Positions 17,573 to 25,901 of a stretch of 64,000 nt of DNA are shown in pieces; position 1 is the stretch's first letter, and each line of letters begins with the position of its first letter. The notes beneath the pieces are model-generated. The model was not told the origin of the DNA and ran no database searches. It saw only the letters and a list, made by a program, of their open reading frames with translations. The position numbers and the translations under genes were made by a program. The DNA is taken from positions 372,001 through 436,000 of the forward strand of contig NC_018748.1 in assembly GCF_000263195.1 (NCBI RefSeq), written 5' to 3'. The stretch comes from Emticicia oligotrophica DSM 17448. Lineage in GTDB: Bacteria > Bacteroidota > Bacteroidia > Cytophagales > Spirosomataceae.

Positions 17573-17603
17573 AACGCTATTGAGATTTCAATGGCGTTTT
17601 TTT
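17573..17603 (+). terminator. Terminator after the barrel / small-protein operon
   Basis: AACGCTATTGA and TCAATGGCGTT pair with one G-T, loop GATT, then a run of seven T. Confidence 0.85.
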
Positions 17604-17668
17604 ATTGCTTTTTCCCTAGTCAAGGTTTAGTATCAGACAAGAATATTTCATCAAATCAATTATTCGAA

Positions 17669-17676
17669 TATATTTG
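17669..17676 (+). promoter_or_regulatory. -7 promoter element of the DUF885 gene
   Basis: TATATTTG is an exact TAnnTTTG element 27 nt before the ATG at 17704. TTTC at about 17646 stands 19 nt upstream as a weak -33. Confidence 0.5.
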
Positions 17677-17703
17677 TATCTACCCTAAACAATCAATCTA
17701 CAA

Positions 17704-19434
17704 ATGAAAAGATTTCTTCTTTTATTCTTATCTACTTTGGCTCTCACGGCATTTGGACAACAAGCCAATGAAAAACTAAAAATTGTAATTGATGAATATG
17801 AAAATTTTCAAAAAATAGGCTATAATAATAAACCAACCGACTCGCTCGGAACGGGTATTTTAGGAGACGTTTCACTTGAAAAATACGAGAAAAACTACAA
17901 TGCTTACAAGGGTTTTCTAGCAAAAATCAATCAAATTGAAGTTTCAAAATTAAACCGAACCGAATTAATTAACCTAGAACTTTTGAAGTTCCTACTACTT
18001 GAAAATATCAATGAATTTGAATTTGATGCACACTTAAATCCACTTTTGGCAGATGCAGGCTTTCACATGGGCTACGCTTCAATGATGAGAAATGCCTCAC
18101 CAAGAAATCTACAAGATTATCAAAGACATATTCAAAGGCTACGTGATTTTCCAAGATATGTTCAACAACACATAGATTTAATGCGTTTGGGAATTAAAAA
18201 AGGGATTGTACAGGCTCGTGTAATTTTTGATGGATATGATGGAACCTATAAACCTTACATCGTTGATTCGCCCGAAAAAAGTGAGTTTTATGCACCATTT
18301 ACTAGATTTCCGAGTACTTTTAATGAAAACCTCAAACAAAAACTTACCGCTGACGGAAAAGCAGCTGTAATGGAAGCATCGAAAGGTTTTAAGCTTTTTT
18401 CTGATTTTATGGATAAAGAATACATTCCTGCTGCTCGAACTAAAGAAGGGATTTCAAACTGCACGAATGGCAAAGCTTACTACGAAATGTTGGTTAAATA
18501 TTATTCAACCATGCAAATGAGTGTTGAAGAAGTGCATAAAAAAGGCTTGGAGGAAGTTGCTCGAATTAGAAAAGAAATGGAAGAAGTAAAAGCTCAAACG
18601 GGTTTCAAAGGAGATTTTAAAGCATTCCTGACTTTTCTACGAACTGACCCTCAATTTTATGCCAAAACTCCACTCGAATTGATGAAAGAGGCATCATACA
18701 TTGCCAAACAAGTTGATGGGAAATTACCTGCATATTTTGGCAAACTACCTAGACAATCGTATGGTGTAGAACCTGTTCCTGCCGCAATTGCTCCTAAATA
18801 TACAGGAGGAAGATACAGCCCCTCATCACCTGAAAGCTACCGAGCGGGGCATTATTGGGTTAATACCTATAATCTTCCGAGCCGACCACTTTATAATTTA
18901 GAAGCTCTTACTCTACATGAGGCTGTTCCAGGGCATCATTTACAAATAGCTTTGAATTATGAGTTAGAAAACGTACCTGATTTTAGAAAAAGGCTTTATC
19001 TCTCGGCATACGGTGAAGGTTGGGCATTATACACTGAGCATTTAGGTGATGAAATGGGTTTTTACAAGAATCCTTACAGTAAATTTGGCAAATTAACCTA
19101 CGAAATGTGGCGAGCATGTAGATTAGTGGTCGATACTGGCATTCATGCTTATGGCTGGGGGCGTCAAGAGTCGATTGATTACTTAGCCAATAATACAGCT
19201 CTTTCGCTTCATGAATGTACAACCGAAACTGACCGCTATATTTCTTGGCCCGGACAAGCCCTATCCTATAAAATTGGCGAACTTAAAATCAGAGAACTAA
19301 GAAAAAAAGCCGAAACAGAATTGGGCGAAAAGTTTAATATTCGAGACTTCCACGATGCTGTTCTTTCGGAAGGAACGGTTACTCTTCCCCTACTCGAACG
19401 AATCATTGATGATTATATTAAGCAAAAGAAGTAA
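17704..19434 (+). CDS. DUF885 family metallopeptidase-like protein, exported
   Basis: A 576-residue protein with a signal peptide (to TAFGQ, residue 19). It is largely helical. The conserved block of DUF885 is complete: HYWVNTYNLPSRPLYNLEALTLHEAVPGHHLQ, with a zinc-type motif H405-E406 and H411/H412; then YGEGWALYTEHLGDEMGFY with the downstream Glu; then RLVVDTGIHAYGW and GQALSYKIGELKIRELR. The family is related to M32/M3-type thermolysin-fold peptidases, and members have been linked to peptide or plasticiser-type ester cleavage, so the substrate is open. It is monocistronic, with a promoter and terminator of its own. Confidence 0.85.
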   Translation: MKRFLLLFLSTLALTAFGQQANEKLKIVIDEYENFQKIGYNNKPTDSLGTGILGDVSLEKYEKNYNAYKGFLAKINQIEVSKLNRTELINLELLKFLLLENINEFEFDAHLNPLLADAGFHMGYASMMRNASPRNLQDYQRHIQRLRDFPRYVQQHIDLMRLGIKKGIVQARVIFDGYDGTYKPYIVDSPEKSEFYAPFTRFPSTFNENLKQKLTADGKAAVMEASKGFKLFSDFMDKEYIPAARTKEGISNCTNGKAYYEMLVKYYSTMQMSVEEVHKKGLEEVARIRKEMEEVKAQTGFKGDFKAFLTFLRTDPQFYAKTPLELMKEASYIAKQVDGKLPAYFGKLPRQSYGVEPVPAAIAPKYTGGRYSPSSPESYRAGHYWVNTYNLPSRPLYNLEALTLHEAVPGHHLQIALNYELENVPDFRKRLYLSAYGEGWALYTEHLGDEMGFYKNPYSKFGKLTYEMWRACRLVVDTGIHAYGWGRQESIDYLANNTALSLHECTTETDRYISWPGQALSYKIGELKIRELRKKAETELGEKFNIRDFHDAVLSEGTVTLPLLERIIDDYIKQKK

Positions 19435-19447
19435 TAATTCGTCTTTA

Positions 19448-19476
19448 AAGAGTAGTAGTCAAACGCTACTACTCTT
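19448..19476. terminator. Bidirectional hairpin between convergent genes
   Basis: AAGAGTAGTAG and CTACTACTCTT form a perfect 11-base stem with a seven-base loop, between the DUF885 stop and the stop of the outer-membrane protein gene on the other strand. Confidence 0.7.
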
Positions 19477-19482
19477 CGATTC

Positions 19483-20382
19483 TTAAAACATAAATGTACA
19501 GTGAATACTTGTTTGCTGATTAATTCTAGATTCTTTATTTACTAGATTCTGAACAATAGGCTTTTGAAAAATAAAACCTGCTGAATAACGCTTGTAATAT
19601 AACTCTATACCCATATTAGCCATCATTAACCAACCACCCGTAAATCTATTTTTGAGCCCATTCTTGATATCTTGTCCAGAATATTCGACCATTGTACCTA
19701 CATTGGGCATCATAGTAAATCTACCAAATTTTGCAGCGTAAAAAGCCATCAATGAACCATTCGTTCGATTGGCAAACTTGTAGCCATTCGAATTTCGAGT
19801 ATTTAATTTGTGACTTGCATCAGCATTTATCCCCCAACTATGGTACCGAAGCGTATAAATAGCATTTAAGACAAAATCAACACTACCTGTTCCTAACTGA
19901 AAATTCGCATTTGCTCCTTCTTCGCCTGTATCTTCGTATTTATACTTTCCTGTTGGAAGTTTTAGCCCTCCTCCAATCAATAAGTTTTGATTTACCTGAT
20001 GGTTGGTTGAATCCCAAAAAGTATTGAATACATTATAATGCATTATCATTGAAGCATCGCCCAATCCTTCTATTCGGGCAGTACGGCCACTTAGCGTTGT
20101 TTGCTTATTCGAATTATAAGGTAGAAAAACCAATAGCTGGGTTTTCATAAAAGGATAAAAACGCCCCCAAAGTTCAGTGGTCTGATAATGCTCTTTGGTT
20201 TTCAAAACCTGACTATTCAAATGCGAGTCAAAGTCTTTGAAACGATAACGTACTCCTACAAATCGCATATTCGATTGGGGCAAAATTCCAAAAAAAGAGC
20301 CACTATTGGCACAGCCACACATATCACATGCTGATGCTGGTAAATAACCAATCATCAATACCCAAAATAATATTTTTTTCAT
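19483..20382 (-). CDS. Outer-membrane protein of the MbnP/MbnH-type cluster with a CDMCGC motif
   Basis: A 299-residue protein with a signal peptide cut near PASA (about residue 18). The mature N-terminus carries a striking CDMCGCANSG motif, then alternating hydrophobic strands through the whole chain (MRFVGVRYRFKDF, TELWGRFYPFMKTQLLVFLPYN, MIMHYNVFNTFWD, VDFVLNAIYTLRYHSWGINADASHKL) ending in an aromatic residue (CTFMF), as outer-membrane barrels do. It is the last gene of the cluster, 77 bp after the dihaem peroxidase gene. The three clustered Cys suggest metal (copper) capture at the periplasmic or outer face. I know no named family for it beyond its place beside MbnP genes. Confidence 0.65.
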   Translation of the reverse strand: MKKILFWVLMIGYLPASACDMCGCANSGSFFGILPQSNMRFVGVRYRFKDFDSHLNSQVLKTKEHYQTTELWGRFYPFMKTQLLVFLPYNSNKQTTLSGRTARIEGLGDASMIMHYNVFNTFWDSTNHQVNQNLLIGGGLKLPTGKYKYEDTGEEGANANFQLGTGSVDFVLNAIYTLRYHSWGINADASHKLNTRNSNGYKFANRTNGSLMAFYAAKFGRFTMMPNVGTMVEYSGQDIKNGLKNRFTGGWLMMANMGIELYYKRYSAGFIFQKPIVQNLVNKESRINQQTSIHCTFMF

Positions 20383-20459
20383 TTTCTGATTTTATATATT
20401 ACTGACTATAAACAGATTATATGTATTCTATAAACCTCTTTAGGGACTAAACTTATAAT

Positions 20460-21503
20460 CTATTGAATACCAAATCGTTTATTTTTCAGAAAATCATTAT
20501 CTGTTAATGTTTTCAAAAAAGCGATTAACTTCTTTTGTTCATCAGCCGTTGTTTGAATCCCTAATTTTGAGCCATTTTTCAACGAAGTATCTAATGTTGG
20601 AGAATCAACAATTCCATCGTTATAATGATTTAACACAGCCTCAAGTGAATAAAAACGTCCATCGTGCATATAAGGGGCCGAAACCTCAATATTTCGTAAA
20701 CTTGGTACTTTAAACGTATATTCGTCCTTGCGGTTTTGTGTAATTCTACCTCGACCCGTATCATCTAAATTATAAACAGGCAAACCGTTATTTCGATAAC
20801 TTTGGTCGGTAAATAATTCACCCGAATGACATGATGCACATTTTTGCTTAAAAACCTCCAATCCTGCCAATTCATCCTCAGTTAAAATTCCTCCTTGCTC
20901 TTTTCTTACATATTTATCGTAGCGTGAATTGGCCGAAACCAAAGCATTCATAAATTGTGAAAGAGCTTTCAAAAAACGTTCAGTTGTAATCTCCTTACTT
21001 CCATAAGCTTTCTGAAAAAGCGTAGCATACTTTTCTTTTTTTCGTAGCTTTTCTAAAACATTGCCTAATTTTTCATCCATTTCTAATGGATTTTCAATGG
21101 GTGCGATAGAAAATAAATCCAAATCAAAAACACCGCCATCCCAAAAAAACTCTTTTTGAAATGCCATATTCTGTATCGGCGGAGCATTTCTGACACCTTT
21201 CAAATTATCAATTCCATGACTTACATCATGCCCATGATGTGTAAAGGCATAGGCTTGATTATGACAATCAGCACAAGCAATTGAGCCATCTCTCGATAAA
21301 TCACCATCATTAAAGAGCTCTTTCCCAAGTTCAAATCCAGCAACCGACATTGGATTTTTATCGAAATTATAAACCGGTGCAGGAAAATTGGCAGGTTTAG
21401 TAAAAAGTTGTTCTGGGCTAATATCTTGGGAGTTATCGCTGTTACACGCAACTCCCAAATAAACAACGCTACTAACCAACATAGATAAATTCTTAAATTT
21501 CAT
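20460..21503 (-). CDS. MbnH/MauG-type dihaem cytochrome c peroxidase, lipoprotein
   Basis: A 347-residue protein. A signal with lipobox Cys20 (GVAC) places it on a membrane facing the periplasm. Two haem c motifs are clear: CADCH at 77-81 and CASCH at 222-226. The surrounding pattern (LSRDGSIACADCHNQAYAFTHHG, NAPPIQNMAF, FFWDGG, APYMHDGRFYSLEAVLNHY) is that of the MauG / cytochrome c peroxidase family. Its closest functional model by context is MbnH, which oxidises a Trp of the partner MbnP to kynurenine. The ATG overlaps the stop of the MbnP gene in a TAATG, which implies translational coupling. A plain peroxidase role is the alternative. Confidence 0.85.
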   Translation of the reverse strand: MKFKNLSMLVSSVVYLGVACNSDNSQDISPEQLFTKPANFPAPVYNFDKNPMSVAGFELGKELFNDGDLSRDGSIACADCHNQAYAFTHHGHDVSHGIDNLKGVRNAPPIQNMAFQKEFFWDGGVFDLDLFSIAPIENPLEMDEKLGNVLEKLRKKEKYATLFQKAYGSKEITTERFLKALSQFMNALVSANSRYDKYVRKEQGGILTEDELAGLEVFKQKCASCHSGELFTDQSYRNNGLPVYNLDDTGRGRITQNRKDEYTFKVPSLRNIEVSAPYMHDGRFYSLEAVLNHYNDGIVDSPTLDTSLKNGSKLGIQTTADEQKKLIAFLKTLTDNDFLKNKRFGIQ

Positions 21504-22309
21504 TAGTCGGCATCGTTATGAACATGGTCAACAATATAAGCTTTGGCATAATTTGCCGAAACTGTCAAACCAGCAGCCGGAGCCATAATGACACTTGATT
21601 TTGCCAAACTAATGTTGTTTACAGCACTAAACACTTTCGTCACATCAAAAACAACATGAATAGCTGGAGCAATATCTTTACGAACAGTGGCTGGTGAAGG
21701 CAAATTAAATGATAAGGATTTTAGATTATTTGGCGTTACTGATGATTTACCCCCGAAACCTCCAATGTGAAATTGATATAATTTCTGCCCCCCTGAATTT
21801 GCCGCAGCAGCACTTGAAATACCTTCCATTTTGAAGAAAATATATCCTGAATTCCAAGACCAATACATATTATCAGTGCCATAAGAGGCGGGGTCAAGTA
21901 CGCCAGTTCGTTGGCTAATATCTGCAATAGATTTTAAGCTATCTACGCCAATAGTGTAAGCTAAGCCTGTATAATTAGCAGCAGGAACGTCTTTTAAAGT
22001 CACATTCAAAGAATTAGCATCTGCTTGGCGAACCAAGAAATATTGGTCTGGAAACTTCACAACTTCGCCATTATCTTTTGTCAAAGAGAGATTTGAAACA
22101 AAATAATTTAGCGTAGTAACAGTAAAGTCTTCGCCAAGAGCATTGGCATATTTAGTTGAGCCTAACACTAATTTTTGGTCACCCATGCGGTTATCAAACT
22201 CTATTGTCAATGAATTTTTGTCATTTGGTGCAATTTCGTCTTCTTTTTGACATGAAATAATCAATACGGTTATGAATATGGCTAAAAATAATTTTAATAT
22301 ATTTTTCAT
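21503..22309 (-). CDS. MbnP family copper-binding-type lipoprotein
   Basis: A 268-residue lipoprotein (Cys20 in IISC). The mature chain has the MbnP family pattern: LTIEFDNRMGDQKLVL, VTTLNYFVSNLSL, a segment PASYGTDNMYWSWNSGYIFFKMEG containing both tryptophans of the protein, FHIGGFGG, IHVVFDVTKVF and a C-terminal VDHVHND. In the studied methanotroph MbnP one Trp is oxidised to kynurenine and the protein binds copper; the pair of Trp here and the adjacent dihaem partner fit that chemistry. No methanobactin precursor or biosynthesis genes are present, as in other Bacteroidota. An inverted repeat lies in its 5' region (22347-22373). Confidence 0.85.
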   Translation of the reverse strand: MKNILKLFLAIFITVLIISCQKEDEIAPNDKNSLTIEFDNRMGDQKLVLGSTKYANALGEDFTVTTLNYFVSNLSLTKDNGEVVKFPDQYFLVRQADANSLNVTLKDVPAANYTGLAYTIGVDSLKSIADISQRTGVLDPASYGTDNMYWSWNSGYIFFKMEGISSAAAANSGGQKLYQFHIGGFGGKSSVTPNNLKSLSFNLPSPATVRKDIAPAIHVVFDVTKVFSAVNNISLAKSSVIMAPAAGLTVSANYAKAYIVDHVHNDAD

Positions 22310-22346
22310 GATATTGTTTCGGTAAAATTTAGAAAATAGTATTCTA

Positions 22347-22373
22347 TTGATTGTAGTTTTTAGTTACAATCAA
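22347..22373. promoter_or_regulatory. Inverted repeat in front of the MbnP gene
   Basis: TTGATTGTA and TACAATCAA form a perfect nine-base inverted repeat with a nine-base centre, 38-64 nt before the MbnP start codon. It has no strong T run on the minus strand, so an operator or mRNA structure is more likely than a terminator. Confidence 0.4.
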
Positions 22374-22555
22374 GAATAAATAACTGATAATCAGACACTT
22401 GTTAAAGCAAGAAAATAGGCATGCTCTTATCTACTCAAAATATTGATAGATAGAGACAAGTAAAAAAACTACTTCAAAATCTGATGAATAGACACGATGA
22501 ATCATTAAAGCACAAAAAACTGGCTTAGATGATTTCAATAATGATGTAGAAAATT

Positions 22556-22963
22556 TTAACCGAAACAGGGAGGACGAAAAAGAGAACTAATGAGCGTAGA
22601 ATAGTGGCTCATCTGATAAAAGAAATTGTTTTGAACAACGTTAGATACACTCCTGAATGTCTGTGTAAATACAAAGTTTTCGTGGTGAAAAGTTTCTTCT
22701 AAAAGCTTTTTGAAACTTTGCTCTTGGCGGTCAGCCTCTTTGCTTGCTTTATCTTCGGCTATTTTGTGGAGCTGTTTGGCCAAATAGCATTTACCATTAC
22801 ATTTTAGTTCTGGTTTAAAGCGATTTTCACAGAGATTCTGAATAATGTATTCTTTGTTCAATTCAAAGTCAAGATAAACCACAGGCACTACCAGTATTCT
22901 TACACTGGTAAGCAAAAGCAGAAATACTGCTAAGCTGCGTTTTGAACTTGCTATTAAATTCAT
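22556..22963 (-). CDS. Small Cys-containing membrane-anchored protein of the MbnP-type cluster
   Basis: A 135-residue protein with one N-terminal hydrophobic segment (about residues 9-30: RSLAVFLLLLTSVRILVVPVV), either an uncleaved anchor or a signal. The exported part has NLCENRFKPELKCNGKCYLAKQL, with three Cys in a CxNxxxxPELxCNGKCYL context. I recall this short motif in small Bacteroidota proteins encoded next to copper or iron uptake genes, but cannot name a family. The rest is charged and helical, with a His pair (ETFHHENF) that could add metal ligands. It is first in the cluster and has a near-perfect promoter at 22968-22998, which would make its message leaderless or nearly so. Confidence 0.7.
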   Translation of the reverse strand: MNLIASSKRSLAVFLLLLTSVRILVVPVVYLDFELNKEYIIQNLCENRFKPELKCNGKCYLAKQLHKIAEDKASKEADRQEQSFKKLLEETFHHENFVFTQTFRSVSNVVQNNFFYQMSHYSTLISSLFRPPCFG

Positions 22964-22967
22964 GCAG

Positions 22968-22998
22968 CAAAGCTAAGCTTCGAATTATCAATCAGCAA
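22968..22998 (-). promoter_or_regulatory. Strong promoter of the MbnP-type cluster, abutting the start codon
   Basis: On the minus strand TTG (22996-22998) is followed after 20 nt by TAGCTTTG (22968-22975), an exact -7 element. The ATG begins at 22963, five bases past the box, so the transcript would start at or next to the A of the start codon. Confidence 0.65.
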
Positions 22999-23007
22999 TG
23001 ATTTTCA

Positions 23008-24045
23008 TCATTTTTTAATTGTAGCTACTAAAATTTTATTTTCAAAGACGGTTCCAATCAATAATTTATCACCCCAAACAGCTCCAACACTAGAGCCCGA
23101 AACGGGCTTTCCATCATTCAAATAAATGCTTTCAACTGTAAAATCACCTTTTCCACGATACATAATTTTCTTAATTTCAGAAGGTGATAATTTTGAATGG
23201 TCTTTCGAGTGACCTAAAAACGCCAACAATTTTGGATGACAACCAACCCATAAATGGCCATATTCGTCCAATTCAATGTTATCGGCTCCATCAATCATGA
23301 TTTCATCTGATTCAGTCAGCTTTCCAGTAGAAAAATCTCGGTCATACACTTTAATCTTGCGACCAGAAGTAGCTGCTACAAATATTTGTCGCCCATCTAA
23401 ACTAGGTGTAATACCATTTGCATAGAGAAATCCATCGGCCACAATTTTGGCACGCTGCCCATCATAGTAACAAACATTACCCATTGGCACTTGAAGCAAA
23501 TCTTTTTTATCACGCCACGATGATTTAGGCTCGTCATGGTCGTTTGTTACATAAAATGCGTGTTCTCCAACTGCAGTAACATCATTTGGGCTCACAAACA
23601 AAGAACTCGATATACTTTCTAAATGATTAAGTGTGGAATCTGTAAAATCAAAAACTTCAATATAATTGCCTTTCTGACGATGATTCACCACAAATAAACG
23701 TTTTTGTCCATCAATAGACTTATATAAACTTATGCCATGAGGATGAAAATCAAAGCCTAATTTATCAGTAAGATTAATAGGTTTGGGATTTGCCTCTTTT
23801 AGATTTAGTAAGAAAATAGCCCCTCTTTTAGAAGCATCTCTAAAATTATTTGAAGAAATTAAAGCTAAACCTTTTGAGTCATCAATAGTAATATCTTCAG
23901 CTCCAGTAAATCCATTAACTTCAGCTATGACACCGTTGAAATGAGGTTCAATGGCTTTAAATGCACCTGCATTGTAAAGCGTCTTTCCAATAAAAACAAT
24001 AAGAATAGCAAAAAGACCTAGTGAAATTTTAAGCCAAAGTTTCAT
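23008..24045 (-). CDS. Paraoxonase-like arylesterase (SMP-30 superfamily beta-propeller)
   Basis: A 345-residue protein with one N-terminal membrane helix (LKISLGLFAILIVFIG) and an exported six-bladed propeller. The calcium-site motifs of the PON family are in order: GAEDITIDDSKG, FHPHGISLY, FVVNHRQKGNYIEVFDF, VSPNDVTAVGEHAFYVTNDH, YANGITPSLDG, DGADNIELDEYGHLWVGCHPKLL. The Asn and Asp residues in SPNDV, TNDH, YANGI and ADNIE are the expected metal ligands. PON enzymes hydrolyse lactones and aryl esters, so lactone opening in the periplasm is likely. It ends 44 bp before the MbnP-type cluster, but transcription of the cluster has its own promoter. Confidence 0.85.
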   Translation of the reverse strand: MKLWLKISLGLFAILIVFIGKTLYNAGAFKAIEPHFNGVIAEVNGFTGAEDITIDDSKGLALISSNNFRDASKRGAIFLLNLKEANPKPINLTDKLGFDFHPHGISLYKSIDGQKRLFVVNHRQKGNYIEVFDFTDSTLNHLESISSSLFVSPNDVTAVGEHAFYVTNDHDEPKSSWRDKKDLLQVPMGNVCYYDGQRAKIVADGFLYANGITPSLDGRQIFVAATSGRKIKVYDRDFSTGKLTESDEIMIDGADNIELDEYGHLWVGCHPKLLAFLGHSKDHSKLSPSEIKKIMYRGKGDFTVESIYLNDGKPVSGSSVGAVWGDKLLIGTVFENKILVATIKK

Positions 24046-24203
24046 AATTTGTGGTAATCAGTTGAGGACATCTCTTATCAAACAAAATTTTGACAAGAAG
24101 TTATCAGGTTTATAAGTTTAATAACAGGTAATTCTTTTTATTTCAAAAGTATCTCATGAAATCTAAAGACACGAAAATAATTGACAATGTTGCATGAGTA
24201 TTT

Positions 24204-25100
24204 TTAAACATCACAAATACTTACACCTTGCTTTAATGAAGCCAACTTATCTGCTCTTACTGGAATAAACTCTTGAGCAACGAATCCCTTAAAACCAGTA
24301 TCTACGATAGCATTCATAATAGCAGGATAATAAATTTCTTGCGTTTCATCTATTTCATGTCTTCCCGGAACACCACCTGTATGGTAATGGGCGATGTATT
24401 GATAATTCTCACGAATTCGGCGGATAATATCACCTTCCATAATTTGCATGTGATAAATATCGTATAGTAGTTTAAAATTATCAGAATCTATTTTTTTGCA
24501 TAATTCCACGCCCCAATCAGTGTGGTCACACATATAATCAGGATGGTCAATTCTGCTATTTAATAACTCCATTACGAGCGTCACTTTTTTCTTTTCGGCA
24601 TAATGTAAGATTTTCTTTAAACCTTTTGCACAGTTTTTTAAACCATCCTCATCATCTAGATTTCTTTCACGATTTCCCGAAAAGCAAATTAAATTCTTAA
24701 ATCCAGCCTTGGCAGTTTCGTCAATCAAATATTTATACCAATCTTCAAGGCCTTCGTGATTTTCTTTTTTATTCCACCCCTTCGTAATTCCCCATTCTTT
24801 TCCGATACCCGATACCATCGCACAGGTGAGGTTATACTTTTTGACTGTAGCAAATTCTTCAACCGTAAGTAATTCTACTGACTGTAAACCAATATTTTTC
24901 GCAGCTTTACAAAGTGCATCTAATTCAAATGTATTATAACACCAACGACAAACCGAATGATTAATTCGACCTTTCAGGACAGCCCCCATAGCTTCGTCAG
25001 CAGCATTTAATCTTGAATTTATTGCTCCGCTTAGGGCAACTGTAGTAGCAGCACCAATTATTTTTCTCATAGCATTTCTACGTGAAGTTGGGTTTTCCAT
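24204..25100 (-). CDS. Hydroxypyruvate isomerase-like TIM-barrel protein with Tat-type signal
   Basis: A 298-residue protein. The N-terminus SRRNAMRKIIGAATTVALSG is a twin-arginine-type signal. The barrel carries the hydroxypyruvate isomerase family marks: INHSVCRWCYNTFELDALCKAAKNIGLQSVEL at the start, VTLVMELLNSRIDHPDYMCD (metal Glu), FKLLYDIYHMQIMEGD (Asp) and a final GFVAQEFIPV (Glu). Cytoplasmic Hyi converts hydroxypyruvate and tartronate semialdehyde; exported relatives such as this one have no proven substrate. It is a lone gene, 158 bp from its neighbour. Compare the exported barrels at 13753 and 60765, which share fold but not sequence motifs. Confidence 0.8.
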   Translation of the reverse strand: MENPTSRRNAMRKIIGAATTVALSGAINSRLNAADEAMGAVLKGRINHSVCRWCYNTFELDALCKAAKNIGLQSVELLTVEEFATVKKYNLTCAMVSGIGKEWGITKGWNKKENHEGLEDWYKYLIDETAKAGFKNLICFSGNRERNLDDEDGLKNCAKGLKKILHYAEKKKVTLVMELLNSRIDHPDYMCDHTDWGVELCKKIDSDNFKLLYDIYHMQIMEGDIIRRIRENYQYIAHYHTGGVPGRHEIDETQEIYYPAIMNAIVDTGFKGFVAQEFIPVRADKLASLKQGVSICDV

Positions 25101-25281
25101 TAATGTAAAAAACCTATATTAAGGGAGGATTTATAAGTAAATAACCTTTTTCACAAATTGTCTGTAATTTAAGCAAAAAAAAAGATTAAAACTTATGAAA
25201 ACATAATATTTTTTCAAGTTATACGTATAAGCTACTGACATAGGAATTTTCCTAAATTATCTCCCAAAACACTTTCATACA

Positions 25282-25734
25282 ATGAAAAACTATTCAAAAA
25301 TCATTGCTTTGCTGTTGACTATTTCGTTGGTTACCACCTCTTGTTTCAAGAAAATTAAAGAAGAACTACTACCATCTGGTTCAGCTACACTCATCGCCAA
25401 TGGTACATCAGTTGATTTAGGTACTCCTACCGCTATTACTGCACTTGGTGTAGTTACGATTGAAGCCAATAAAAATAAAAGTGGCTATACCATTCTACTA
25501 AATAAAACCGATATTAAAGCAGGAAAAGTGTATGATTTAAAGAGTTCGACTGGCGTTTTTACCTTTTTTCATGAAGGCACTTACTATTCGCCCAGTACAG
25601 GCAATTTAGAAATCACCAAATTCACTGATAATAAGGTAGTTGAAGGTAAATTTAGTTTTGATGGAAATGCAGTTGGTAATACCAGTAAAAAAATGACTGC
25701 TAGTGGCTACTTTAGCATAAACATTATCTTTTAA
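25282..25734 (+). CDS. Small lipoprotein of unknown function
   Basis: A 150-residue lipoprotein with a clean signal and lipobox Cys21 (TTSC). The mature part is beta-rich: SATLIANGTSVDLGTPTA, VVTIEANKNKSGYTILLN, VVEGKFSFDGNAVG, MTASGYFSINIIF. The final GKFSF...ASGYFSI pattern is common in Bacteroidota lipoproteins with a DUF6252-like fold, but I cannot name the family with confidence. It stands alone between the hydroxypyruvate-isomerase-like gene (divergent) and the cysteine synthesis genes. Confidence 0.7.
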   Translation: MKNYSKIIALLLTISLVTTSCFKKIKEELLPSGSATLIANGTSVDLGTPTAITALGVVTIEANKNKSGYTILLNKTDIKAGKVYDLKSSTGVFTFFHEGTYYSPSTGNLEITKFTDNKVVEGKFSFDGNAVGNTSKKMTASGYFSINIIF

Positions 25735-25901
25735 ATCTTTAAAAAATCATAAAGTAAGGTCCAACACCTAAATTAAAGCCTTAGCGTTAGTTGCTAAATC
25801 AAGAAATATAATGCACCAATTTACCAAATAAATTTTCTTGGGAGTTGAACGGTGCTACAAGTTTAGGTGTTATCTTTCTGACAATAATAATTATGATGCT
25901 C

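Noticed and set aside
19483-22963. Full methanobactin biosynthesis cluster
   Set aside because: No precursor peptide and no MbnB/MbnC-type genes are present; only MbnP/MbnH-type members and Cys proteins are.
25735-25901. Riboswitch or T-box in front of the cysteine synthesis genes
   Set aside because: No conserved motif or stable stem-loop array is visible in the 167 bases.
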